In this document: in pieces, positions 1-5,413 of the stretch
Position numbering within the stretch: the stretch's first letter is position 1
How the letters are laid out: each line of letters begins with the position of its first letter
DNA from: Flavipsychrobacter sp964461535
GTDB lineage: Bacteria > Bacteroidota > Bacteroidia > Chitinophagales > Chitinophagaceae
Reading direction: 5' to 3'
Assembly: GCA_964461535.1 (NCBI GenBank)
Contig: CAYWUY010000117.1
Coordinates: forward strand, 1 to 6,567
DNA length: 6,567 nt
Translations under genes and position numbers: made by a program
The notes under the pieces: generated by a model
Database searches by the model: none
What the model was told of the DNA's origin: nothing
What the model saw: the letters and a program-made list of their open reading frames with translations, nothing else

Positions 1-93
1 CTGAGCATCTTGCTGAGGCTATACAATATAGGAGCCTGGATAGAGAGGGCTGGGCTGGGTAGGGCAGATTACAATATCAATGATGCTCAATAA
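1..93 (+). CDS. possible 3' end of an upstream gene (partial, doubtful)
   Basis: Frame 1 is open from the window edge for 30 codons and ends in TAA at 91-93. The peptide starts LSILLRLYNIGAWIERAGLG and ends in YNINDAQ. It looks protein-like and could be the C-terminus of a gene that begins outside the window. A second frame is also open, ending in TAG at 58-60, so this choice is uncertain, and 30 codons is too little to name a family. The bases between this stop and the next gene (94-153) are AT-rich and hold no other feature I can support. Confidence 0.25.
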   Translation: MSILLRLYNIGAWIERAGLGRADYNINDAQ

Positions 94-153
94 TTGCTCA
101 TTTTCACATAGCATTGACACGATTTTAAGTATATTTTATTGATATTTAGTAAT

Positions 154-405
154 ATGCTAAAAAGGACAGAAGCTAATAATATTGGGAGTATTGCAGTGAG
201 AGAACTTCGCTTAAAAAAGCTAAGTAATGGCTTGCCTTTTATGCTTAACTCATTGGACTTACCATCAGAACAATGCTACTTAGAATACCCTGATGGAAGT
301 ATAAAACTCGTAAGAATATCAAAGAATACAAGTGAGTTTATCACAATTAAGGAATTAACTCAAAAAGAAATTTCCTTCATCAGAATTAAATTTCAGTTAG
401 TGTAA
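154..405 (+). CDS. small protein, probable partner (antitoxin-like) of a zeta-type toxin
   Basis: An 83-aa protein read from ATG at 154. An in-frame TTG at 139 would add five residues, but the ATG is the simpler start and the continuation MLKRTEANN is soluble-looking. There is no signal peptide or membrane segment. Residues 14-29 are basic (VRELRLKKLSNGLPFM); a core with CYLEYPDGSIKLV (41-53) is followed by a beta/helix-like tail. Only 5 bp separate its stop from the ATG of a remnant that carries a zeta-toxin-like Walker A motif, so the two were probably co-transcribed. In Bacteroidota, zeta-like P-loop kinases are often preceded by a short gene of this size, and I infer that this protein was the antitoxin or partner. 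The core resembles such partners as I remember them, but this is unverified. The frame is intact, so it may still be expressed although the toxin is broken. It could also be an unrelated hypothetical protein. Confidence 0.6.
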   Translation: MLKRTEANNIGSIAVRELRLKKLSNGLPFMLNSLDLPSEQCYLEYPDGSIKLVRISKNTSEFITIKELTQKEISFIRIKFQLV

Positions 406-410
406 ATGTA

Positions 411-516
411 ATGCCAGAGCTATATATTATTACTGGTTCAAACGGGGCAGGTAAATCTACTGTTTGGCTCTGTAGAAAATACACTAAATAATACAGGTAA
501 AAGCAGTAGTATATAA
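411..516 (+). pseudogene. truncated zeta-toxin-like P-loop kinase remnant
   Basis: From ATG at 411 the frame reads MPELYIITGSNGAGKST and then V, and stops at 489-491 after only 26 residues. The segment GSNGAGKST is a complete Walker A P-loop sitting right after a beta-strand at the extreme N-terminus. That is the arrangement in zeta-toxin-like / COG4185-type kinases, which normally run to about 190-200 residues. From 463 the next frame (+1) reads FGSVENTLNNTGKSSSI up to a stop at 514-516. This resembles, from memory, the internal helix and motif region of the same family (a VEtaLntGKSFsYEGHF-like stretch), which would mean that roughly 50-60 internal residues and everything downstream have been lost. 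The catalytic and substrate-binding regions are absent, so no toxin activity is expected. The P-loop identification is clear; the assignment of the +1 frame tail is tentative. Confidence 0.72.
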
Positions 517-580
517 ACTCAAAATTATCTATCAATAACATTCTTATAGATTAGGATAGGTATGTAAACCCCCACAAATA

Positions 581-601
581 ACGTATTTATACGTATAAAT
601 A
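581..601. promoter_or_regulatory. 18-bp perfect palindrome with 10-bp phased ACGTAT repeats (possible operator)
   Basis: Positions 584-601 read TATTTATACGTATAAATA, a perfect palindrome centred on C592/G593. The same stretch also forms a 10-bp direct repeat, with ACGTAT at 581-586 and again at 591-596, about one helical turn apart. A symmetric site of this length, about 100 bp upstream of a gene start, fits binding of a dimeric regulator. The regulator and its effect are unknown. The A/T-rich outer arms make chance occurrence more likely than the length alone suggests. Confidence 0.45.
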
Positions 602-631
602 TATTTTAAGTTCTGTTTAATATTACGCTAA

Positions 632-649
632 TTATCAGCTAGTTGATAA
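632..649. promoter_or_regulatory. near-perfect 18-bp dyad (TTATCAG / TTGATAA)
   Basis: The arms TTATCAG (632-638) and TTGATAA (643-649) surround CTAG. As DNA the 18 bp are palindromic except for one base-pair position. As RNA from the plus strand they form a 7-bp stem with one G-U pair and a 4-nt loop. There is no T run after it, so it is not a terminator. It lies about 50 bp before the ATG at 700 and could be an operator or a leader hairpin. Confidence 0.35.
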
Positions 650-699
650 GGCTGGGGTGCCGAAAACAGACTTAAGAGTAGGCCAAACATTATACACAC

Positions 700-957
700 A
701 TGGCTACGTTTTCAATTACTATTACTGAGGGTATTTGCAACATTAATGTGAAGCAATACCGAAATGGCAACATGATTTTTTCTACAAACGTGCAGCAAAC
801 AACTACTGACAACATAGATACTGCAAGCGGTGACATCATTTCTTTTGGTGGTGTATGCTCTGGCACTACAGTAATTGAGGTGTCAGCAGCAACTATACCT
901 ACTACTCCTGTTCAAGACCCTGAGGGTCCGGTAAACCATACTTTAATTATTGTATAA
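700..957 (+). CDS. hypothetical small beta-rich protein, first gene of a two-gene unit
   Basis: An 85-aa protein with a clear ATG start (MATFSITITEG). I do not recognise the family. It is rich in Thr, Ile, Val, Asn and Ser with alternating hydrophobic residues (FSITITEGICNINV at 4-17; DIISFGGVCSGTTVIEV at 45-61), which predicts an all-beta, perhaps immunoglobulin-like or lectin-like fold. There are two cysteines (C13, C53) that could pair if the protein is exported. A Pro/Thr-rich linker (about 66-77) leads to a terminal hydrophobic strand, HTLIIV. There is no signal peptide or membrane segment, so it is cytoplasmic or leaves by a non-Sec route. Only 11 bp separate it from the next gene, which encodes an exported probable barrel protein, so the two are very likely co-transcribed and perhaps functionally linked. 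Confidence 0.65.
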   Translation: MATFSITITEGICNINVKQYRNGNMIFSTNVQQTTTDNIDTASGDIISFGGVCSGTTVIEVSAATIPTTPVQDPEGPVNHTLIIV

Positions 958-968
958 AATCTGCCGGT

Positions 969-2156
969 ATGAAACGACTATTACAACTGCTATTACTAGC
1001 ATGCTTTACGCATAGCGCCATAGGGCAAACGCTTAAAGACCCCATTATTACTGCCGATTCACTGGCCGGTGGTAATTATAAAGATGTATTTGTAAGCTTC
1101 TTTAAACTGGCTACAGAAGATTTAACGGGTCCGCAAAAATCGTTCAACTTCATCTCTAATCCATATGTACTGATGAAGAAGGCTAACCCTGCTATAGCCA
1201 TAGATACCAACTATAGAAAATGCGCCTACTTGCGCAACTTCAACTTTAATATAGGTGTGGGTGTAGACTCAAGTTTTAAAATAACTGCATTTTCTGCGGG
1301 TGTAAAATATGCTATTGTAAATAAGCGCGACCATACTAATAGTACTGAATTTACTAAGCTGTATATGAATAATGCTATAGCTAGTCAGGTAGCTACCTTA
1401 CAGAACGATTTTATTGTTTTTGCACAAAAAAATTGTCCTGCATCTGCCCTACCTACCATTGTAAGTAGTTTTAATAATTGGGTTAGTTCGGTAGGCACAC
1501 CCTACGCTCAGCTAGACACTGCTACACAGCGCATCATTACCCTTTTAATAGCCAAAGACAATCTTAATCTGCTAAAAAATGCACTAGCAGCTAACAATAA
1601 TATGTCGGCCTATGGCTACCAAAAATCTAATGCTTATGATAGCCTTGTAACTGAGTGGCAAAAGAAACCATTGTGGACTGTAGGAGGCTATGTATATCTT
1701 AATCCTAATTCGGCTAATAATAAACTATCTGTAAATAATGCTTACTTCAATACTGAGTTTTTGTGGGCGTTTAATAAGACTACTTCACCGGTACGTATGG
1801 AGCTGAACATTATAGCGTCTGACAGTATCAACAACTATGTGCCTAGTGCTACTGAAAGCTTTACCAGAAATGTATTTTCTATAGAACCGGGTATCAACTT
1901 TTCATTCAGATCGGTGGTTACAAAGATGGCCTTCTTTGAGTTTAAGCTTAGCGGCACCTACGCTTATGTAATAGACAATCCACTGCCACAAGAAAACAGA
2001 AGTGTATCTACCATAAACGGTACAGCACGCCTAAGGCTTATTAACGATATATGGTTGCCACTTACTTTTAAAATGGACGACAAAGGCCGCTTTTACGGCA
2101 ATATGGGACTGAGATTTAACTTTAGCTCTATTGCCAGTCTGCTAGGAAAGGGATAG
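969..2156 (+). CDS. exported protein of unknown family, probable outer-membrane beta-barrel
   Basis: A 395-aa protein starting at ATG 969. Residues 1-20 (MKRLLQLLLLACFTHSAIGQ) form a signal peptide with likely cleavage at the G/Q junction. An N-terminal beta-rich part (about 55-118, including FNFNIGVGVDSSFKITAFSAG) is followed by a more helical insert (about 125-230, with long runs such as NDFIVFAQKN and QRIITLLIAKDNLNLLKNAL). A C-terminal half (about 234-395) then has repeated amphipathic strands with aromatic residues and turns (WTVGGYVYLNP, RMELNIIAS, FEFKLSGTYAYVI, YGNMGLRFNF), as expected of an outer-membrane barrel. The end, LRFNFSSIASLLGKG, continues past the last strand. I cannot name the family or ligand. 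It follows the 85-aa gene after 11 bp and is closed by a strong terminator at 2166-2205. A periplasmic beta-sandwich protein is the main alternative. Confidence 0.7.
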   Translation: MKRLLQLLLLACFTHSAIGQTLKDPIITADSLAGGNYKDVFVSFFKLATEDLTGPQKSFNFISNPYVLMKKANPAIAIDTNYRKCAYLRNFNFNIGVGVDSSFKITAFSAGVKYAIVNKRDHTNSTEFTKLYMNNAIASQVATLQNDFIVFAQKNCPASALPTIVSSFNNWVSSVGTPYAQLDTATQRIITLLIAKDNLNLLKNALAANNNMSAYGYQKSNAYDSLVTEWQKKPLWTVGGYVYLNPNSANNKLSVNNAYFNTEFLWAFNKTTSPVRMELNIIASDSINNYVPSATESFTRNVFSIEPGINFSFRSVVTKMAFFEFKLSGTYAYVIDNPLPQENRSVSTINGTARLRLINDIWLPLTFKMDDKGRFYGNMGLRFNFSSIASLLGKG

Positions 2157-2165
2157 CTCATTAAG

Positions 2166-2205
2166 CAATAAAGCGGCATCGTACAAATGCCGCTTTATTG
2201 TTTTT
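2166..2205 (+). terminator. rho-independent terminator of the 700-2156 unit
   Basis: A perfect 14-bp stem (2166-2179 with 2187-2200), a 7-nt loop, and then TTTTT at 2201-2205. It begins 9 bp after the stop of the 395-aa gene. On the minus strand the same stem lies 13 bp past the stop of the TonB receptor gene, but no T run follows it there. It may therefore serve that convergent gene only weakly. Confidence 0.92.
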
Positions 2206-2218
2206 ATATGCGCTACTA

Positions 2219-4393
2219 CTACAATCTTATCTTGATACCGGCATTTACAATAAAGCCATCAAGGGGTGCATATATATCCCTGAATGTGGGTTGCAACTGT
2301 GTACCAGTATAAATATTGGAGAACCTGGTTTGGCGGCTATCCAAGAAGTTTTCAAAGTTTACGTATACACTCATTTTGTGCCACAGCTTTTCAGCCATAA
2401 AACCCATTATCCAGTAATCGCGCCCTGTGGTATTATCGCTAAGCTGTTGTGGTGCAAAATAGTAAGCCTCCAGGCCTATTTTTAGTTTATCTTCCACTTC
2501 ATACATCAGCACATTATTTAGCCTGTTGAGCGGGGTTAATGGCTGGGTAGTTAGCGAGTTGCCCACATGTACTTTAGCATCGGTATAAGTATAGCCTATG
2601 TACCATTTAAAATCTCCGTAAGACACCTTAATGTTGGTCTCCCCACCCTTACTATCAATATGTCCGTCAATGTTATTAAACCAGTATTGACCTGCTGCAT
2701 TAGGCTGCAACAATAACGGATTGTCTAACCTAGTGTAATAGATGAGCTGATTGATAGTTACTACCACTTTAGCATCCCATAACGCCAGGCGGTAGTTTAC
2801 ATCCCAGTTTACTCCATAGCTACGCTCTAGTTTATTTCTCTCTACACTTATGGGCTGTACGTTTCTATATTGTATACGCTCGCTCTCTTCAGTAAATACA
2901 GTTGGTGATTTATACCCCATACCGCCGCCAATGCGCGAAGATAGTTTGGTATTAAACTTGTACAATAGCGCCACTCTTGGCAATAAGGAATTGCCGTAGT
3001 TAGCCACATGATCGAAACGCAGTCCTGCCTCGGCAGAAAGATGCTCGCTAAGGGTAACTACATCTTGCACAAATGCACCTGTAGTTATTTGCTCGTAGCC
3101 TCTGTTTATGAGTGTGGCATTATGTTCGGTAAATTTATCTGTCCAAAGATTAAGCCCTATAGTAGCATCATGCTTACCGTTGCTGTGCGATACACTCAGT
3201 TCAGTAAAGGTTTGGTTTTGATGCCCTTTAAACTCGTATTGCTGCATAGTAAGTGCCCTGTTAAAATAGCCATAGCTATTTTTCAACTGTAGATACATTT
3301 TATCATTCAGTTGGTGCTTTAATACTAGCTGCGTACTAAGCCTTTGGGTGATATTTTTTTCATAGTAGTCATTATCTGCGCCAGCTTCTCCTTTTATTTT
3401 TCGCATGCTACCACCCAGTCTATCCTCTATACTACTGTTTACCCCAACCTGAAGGGTAGTGCGCTCTGTAGGATAGTAAAAAAACTTAGGATTAATAGTA
3501 ATGCGCTGAAATAACGGAATAGCTGAAAAGCCTATCCCCGAGGGATCGTATGCTTGGTTAGAGTTGTGACTAGCCAGTAGCGTGCCACCTACTTTTTTTC
3601 TTCTTTGGCTCCAAAATCCACTTACGTCTACCCCACCTGCACCAGTACCATTCAGCAAAAATCGGAGTTCTCTCTCAGTTCCCGGAGTTTTTGATATTAG
3701 GTTAACCATACCGGCTATAGCACCACCCCCATACAGTGTAGATGATGAGCCTTTAATAACCTCTACCTGCTTTAAATCGAGCGGGGGTGTTTGTAACAAG
3801 CCCAAGCCTGACGCAGCCCCGGAATATAAAGGAAAGCCATCTTTTAGTAACTGTGTGTAACGGCCATCCATACCTTGTATACGTATAGAAGCATTAGCTG
3901 TAGTAGCCGATGTTTGTTGGGTTTGTATACCCGTACTTTCAGCCAACATCATGCGTATGTCTCCGGGTTTCATATTGGCCTTTTCATCCAGTTCTTCTCC
4001 GGCTATACATTCTACACGTGTGGGTATATCGGCAATAGACCTACTAGAGCGGGTAGATGTTATAGAGACCTCTTCCATTTCTTCACCTTCGGCCTCCTCC
4101 ATTACGTAAAGCAGCGTATCTGTATTAGTCAACACCTTGCGTATGGTATCTGTAATAGTATTATAACCTATACTACTACAGCGTATAACAAAGCTGCTAC
4201 TATTAGTGCCCACGGCAAAAGAAGCTATACCATCTTGATTGGTAACCGAACCAAATGTAGTATTAACAACACCTACAGCTACATCTGCAATAGGGCTATT
4301 GGTATGTTTATCTAAAACCTTTACTACTATATTTTGTGCATAGGCATGCGAAATCATACCTATACATAGCAATAAGCATTGCTTGTATCTCAT
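2219..4393 (-). CDS. TonB-dependent outer-membrane receptor
   Basis: A 724-aa receptor that imports a ligand through the outer membrane using TonB-ExbB-ExbD energy. Residues 1-19 are a signal peptide (cleavage AYA/Q). Residues 21 to about 96 form a CarboxypepD-reg-like beta-sandwich (VVKVLDKHTNSPIADVAVGV, then SVTNQDGIASF) typical of Bacteroidota receptors. An acidic linker (98-108) leads to a TonB-box-like EEVSITSTRSSR. The plug spans about 118-238, with RIQGMDGRYTQLLKDGFPLY, then VEVIKGSSSTLYGGGAIAGM and VNLISKTPG. The barrel of about 485 residues ends in GFIVNAGIKIRL. The length is normal for a non-SusC receptor. The gene starts 49 bp after the cysteine-rich DUF6660-like gene, so they form one operon. 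That partnership suggests metal or metal-chelate uptake, but the ligand is not visible in the sequence. No SusD-like partner is present, which argues against a polysaccharide system. Confidence 0.95.
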   Translation of the reverse strand: MRYKQCLLLCIGMISHAYAQNIVVKVLDKHTNSPIADVAVGVVNTTFGSVTNQDGIASFAVGTNSSSFVIRCSSIGYNTITDTIRKVLTNTDTLLYVMEEAEGEEMEEVSITSTRSSRSIADIPTRVECIAGEELDEKANMKPGDIRMMLAESTGIQTQQTSATTANASIRIQGMDGRYTQLLKDGFPLYSGAASGLGLLQTPPLDLKQVEVIKGSSSTLYGGGAIAGMVNLISKTPGTERELRFLLNGTGAGGVDVSGFWSQRRKKVGGTLLASHNSNQAYDPSGIGFSAIPLFQRITINPKFFYYPTERTTLQVGVNSSIEDRLGGSMRKIKGEAGADNDYYEKNITQRLSTQLVLKHQLNDKMYLQLKNSYGYFNRALTMQQYEFKGHQNQTFTELSVSHSNGKHDATIGLNLWTDKFTEHNATLINRGYEQITTGAFVQDVVTLSEHLSAEAGLRFDHVANYGNSLLPRVALLYKFNTKLSSRIGGGMGYKSPTVFTEESERIQYRNVQPISVERNKLERSYGVNWDVNYRLALWDAKVVVTINQLIYYTRLDNPLLLQPNAAGQYWFNNIDGHIDSKGGETNIKVSYGDFKWYIGYTYTDAKVHVGNSLTTQPLTPLNRLNNVLMYEVEDKLKIGLEAYYFAPQQLSDNTTGRDYWIMGFMAEKLWHKMSVYVNFENFLDSRQTRFSNIYTGTQLQPTFRDIYAPLDGFIVNAGIKIRL

Positions 4394-4442
4394 GAATAAA
4401 AAAGAGTATTAAGTGTATTGAAAAAATAAGTGAACCTATATA

Positions 4443-4787
4443 TTAACAATACGCACTACAAGGCGGGCGAAAAGAGCGGTGTACAAACAACGTATCGTAA
4501 AGCTGTTTTTCTACTGCATGCTTGATGGCTATAAAAAATGTGGCATTAAGTGGCTGTAATAATAAAGAAGCCGGTAAGCAGGTATACACCACACAACAAC
4601 TACAAAAGCATAAAGGGGTACATTTATTATTCTTACTATCGTGATGTTCCGTTGGGCATGAAGGAGTTTCAACATCATCTTGGCAGGCACTACCTACACA
4701 AGCATATTCGCATATACCTGCATCGGCACAGGGCACCATATAAAAAGATGCCATTAATAGTATTAATATTGTAGCTAGCCACTTCAA
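4443..4787 (-). CDS. cysteine-rich exported small protein, DUF6660-like
   Basis: A 114-aa protein starting at a TTG codon at 4787; an in-frame TAG 27 bp upstream rules out a much longer form. The first 23 or so residues (MKWLATILILLMASFYMVPC) form a signal peptide or membrane anchor. There are 13 cysteines: a scattered group at 20, 26, 30, 35 and 44, an EHH at 47-49, and the dense block CTPLCFCSCC at 56-65. A hydrophobic stretch follows (about 66-90), then a short tail with FRPP. The pattern of signal peptide, PC-AD, His/acid spacer, CTPxCxCxCC, hydrophobic segment and a terminal 'PP' matches the Bacteroidota DUF6660 family as I remember it, which commonly sits beside TonB receptors. The clustered Cys/His suggests metal binding or redox-sensitive disulfides in the periplasm; no function is established that I know of. 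The extra cysteines at the very end (110, 114) look unusual. It is probably the first gene of an operon with the receptor. Confidence 0.72.
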   Translation of the reverse strand: MKWLATILILLMASFYMVPCADAGICEYACVGSACQDDVETPSCPTEHHDSKNNKCTPLCFCSCCVVYTCLPASLLLQPLNATFFIAIKHAVEKQLYDTLFVHRSFRPPCSAYC

Positions 4788-4837
4788 CGGTAGTAAAAGT
4801 AGGGAATATTCTATCTAACTGAATAGTAATAGAGATA

Positions 4838-4871
4838 CAAAATTATTATACCCAATTTGTACTAAAGAAAA
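4838..4871 (-). promoter_or_regulatory. candidate promoter of the DUF6660-like/TonB receptor operon
   Basis: Read on the minus strand, TAATTTTG (4845-4838) matches the Bacteroidota -7 consensus TAnnTTTG exactly. A TTTC box (4870-4867), one base off TTTG, lies 21 bp upstream. Transcription would begin near 4830, about 43 bases before the TTG start. The -7 box is part of a 6-bp inverted repeat, TACAAA (4836-4841) / TTTGTA (4856-4861). Confidence 0.45.
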
Positions 4872-4888
4872 CACGGATTTTAACATTA
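4856..4888 (+). promoter_or_regulatory. candidate promoter of the Rieske gene
   Basis: A perfect TTTG (-33 type) at 4856-4859 is followed after 21 bp by TAACATTA (4881-4888), which fits TAnnTTTG at four of six fixed positions. This would start transcription about 50 bp before the ATG at 4946. It overlaps the opposing promoter of the receptor operon. Confidence 0.3.
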
Positions 4889-4932
4889 TACAAATATGAC
4901 TACAACCTAACTTTAAGTAGCTGAAAATAAAC

Positions 4933-4944
4933 AGTTTACAAACT
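4933..4944. promoter_or_regulatory. small dyad just before the Rieske start codon
   Basis: AGTTTACAAACT has 5-bp inverted arms around AC and ends one base before the ATG at 4946. It contains TACAAA, also seen at 4836-4841 and 4889-4894 in the same intergenic region. It may be a repeated regulator half-site, or it may be chance in AT-rich DNA. Confidence 0.25.
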
Positions 4945-4945
4945 T

Positions 4946-5359
4946 ATGGATAGGAAAGATTTTTTGAAAGCCACCTTGGGTATTTGCGGACTAGCCGTAG
5001 CACCATCGGCACTGTTGCAAAGCTGTAAAAAGAACGACAGTACAGCACCTACCAATGTTAACTTAAGCCTTGACTTATCAACCTCGGCATATAGTACATT
5101 AAATACTGTGGGTGGCTATGTGGTAACTAATGGCCTCATCATCTTCAGACTAAGCACATCAGAAATTATAGCACTCTCTGCCAGTTGCACCCATGAAGGC
5201 TGCACAGTAACTTACGATGCTGCTAATACACGTTTAAGATGTCCGTGCCATAATGGAATATTCAATACTAGCGGAGGCGTAGTATCAGGCCCGCCGCCAT
5301 CTGCATTAGCAAAATATACTACTTCGCTTAGTGGCAATATACTTACAGTAAAATCTTGA
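4946..5359 (+). CDS. Rieske [2Fe-2S] lipoprotein
   Basis: A 137-aa exported electron-transfer protein. Box 1 is CTHEGC (81-86) and box 2 is CPCHNG (99-104). By family precedent C81, H83, C99 and H102 bind the 2Fe-2S cluster, and C86 and C101 form the disulfide typical of bc1/b6f-type high-potential Rieske proteins. The conserved proline loop GPPP follows at 115-118. The N-terminus has an RKDFLK motif (3-8), one residue from the Tat twin-arginine pattern, then a hydrophobic stretch, and LLQSC (23-27) is a good lipobox with C27 as the lipidated residue. This suggests folded export by Tat and membrane anchoring. The protein is much shorter than respiratory Rieske subunits, and no cytochrome or oxygenase gene is nearby, so its redox partner is unknown. 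It runs toward the aminotransferase gene, leaving 26 bp between the stops. Confidence 0.93.
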   Translation: MDRKDFLKATLGICGLAVAPSALLQSCKKNDSTAPTNVNLSLDLSTSAYSTLNTVGGYVVTNGLIIFRLSTSEIIALSASCTHEGCTVTYDAANTRLRCPCHNGIFNTSGGVVSGPPPSALAKYTTSLSGNILTVKS

Positions 5360-5369
5360 CGATGATTAC

Positions 5370-5413
5370 AAGCTAAAGAGTGGATTTATATATTCCAGTC
5401 TTTAGCTTTCTTT
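5370..5413 (+). terminator. terminator of the Rieske gene, overlapping the aminotransferase 3' end
   Basis: A 10-bp stem (5370-5379 with 5399-5408) continues, after a single G/G mismatch, into a further 4-bp stem (TGGA 5381-5384 / TCCA 5394-5397) with a 9-nt loop. The sequence after it, TTTCTTT (5407-5413), is T-rich. It starts 10 bp after the Rieske stop. Most of the hairpin from the loop rightward (5386-5408) lies inside the last codons and the stop of the opposing gene. Confidence 0.75.

Larger units (their letters stand above)
517..699. other. AT-rich intergenic region upstream of the 85-aa gene
   Basis: No open frame in this stretch looks coding. It holds two dyads (listed separately) and probably the promoter and leader of the downstream two-gene unit. 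I could not place a convincing TTTG / TAnnTTTG promoter pair. I found no further recognisable toxin fragment, tRNA or insertion sequence end. Confidence 0.5.

Noticed and set aside
41..66. G-rich run (GGGCTGGGCTGGGTAGGG) as a possible G-quadruplex
   Set aside because: It has four short G tracts and could fold in principle, but it lies in a doubtful reading frame at the window edge with no link to a promoter, so no function can be supported.
114..135. TTGACA followed by TATATT as a sigma-70 style promoter before the 83-aa gene
   Set aside because: The spacing is only 10 bp instead of about 17, and Bacteroidota promoters use a different consensus, so I could not support it.
584..649. The two dyads as a transposon end, CRISPR repeat or recombination site
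   Set aside because: The dyads differ in sequence, there are no spacers or repeated units, and no transposase or integrase gene or flanking target duplication is visible.
2198..2485. Plus-strand open frame starting in the terminator
   Set aside because: It starts inside the T run after the hairpin and overlaps the end of the receptor gene antisense; the barrel's C-terminal strands account for this DNA.
3875..4315. A 146-codon open frame on the plus strand inside the receptor gene
   Set aside because: It lies wholly antisense to the plug and N-terminal domain of the TonB receptor, whose protein motifs are unmistakable. Its translation (Cys/Tyr-rich, no domain) is an antisense artefact.
4394..4442. 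A riboswitch (for example cobalamin) upstream of the TonB receptor
   Set aside because: Only 49 bp lie between the upstream gene and the receptor start, too short for a known receptor-linked riboswitch, and no conserved motif is seen.
4550..4774. Plus-strand open frame of 74 codons antisense to the cysteine-rich gene
   Set aside because: The minus-strand frame has a signal peptide and the CTPLCFCSCC block typical of a known family, while the plus frame is a low-complexity Tyr/His-rich translation.
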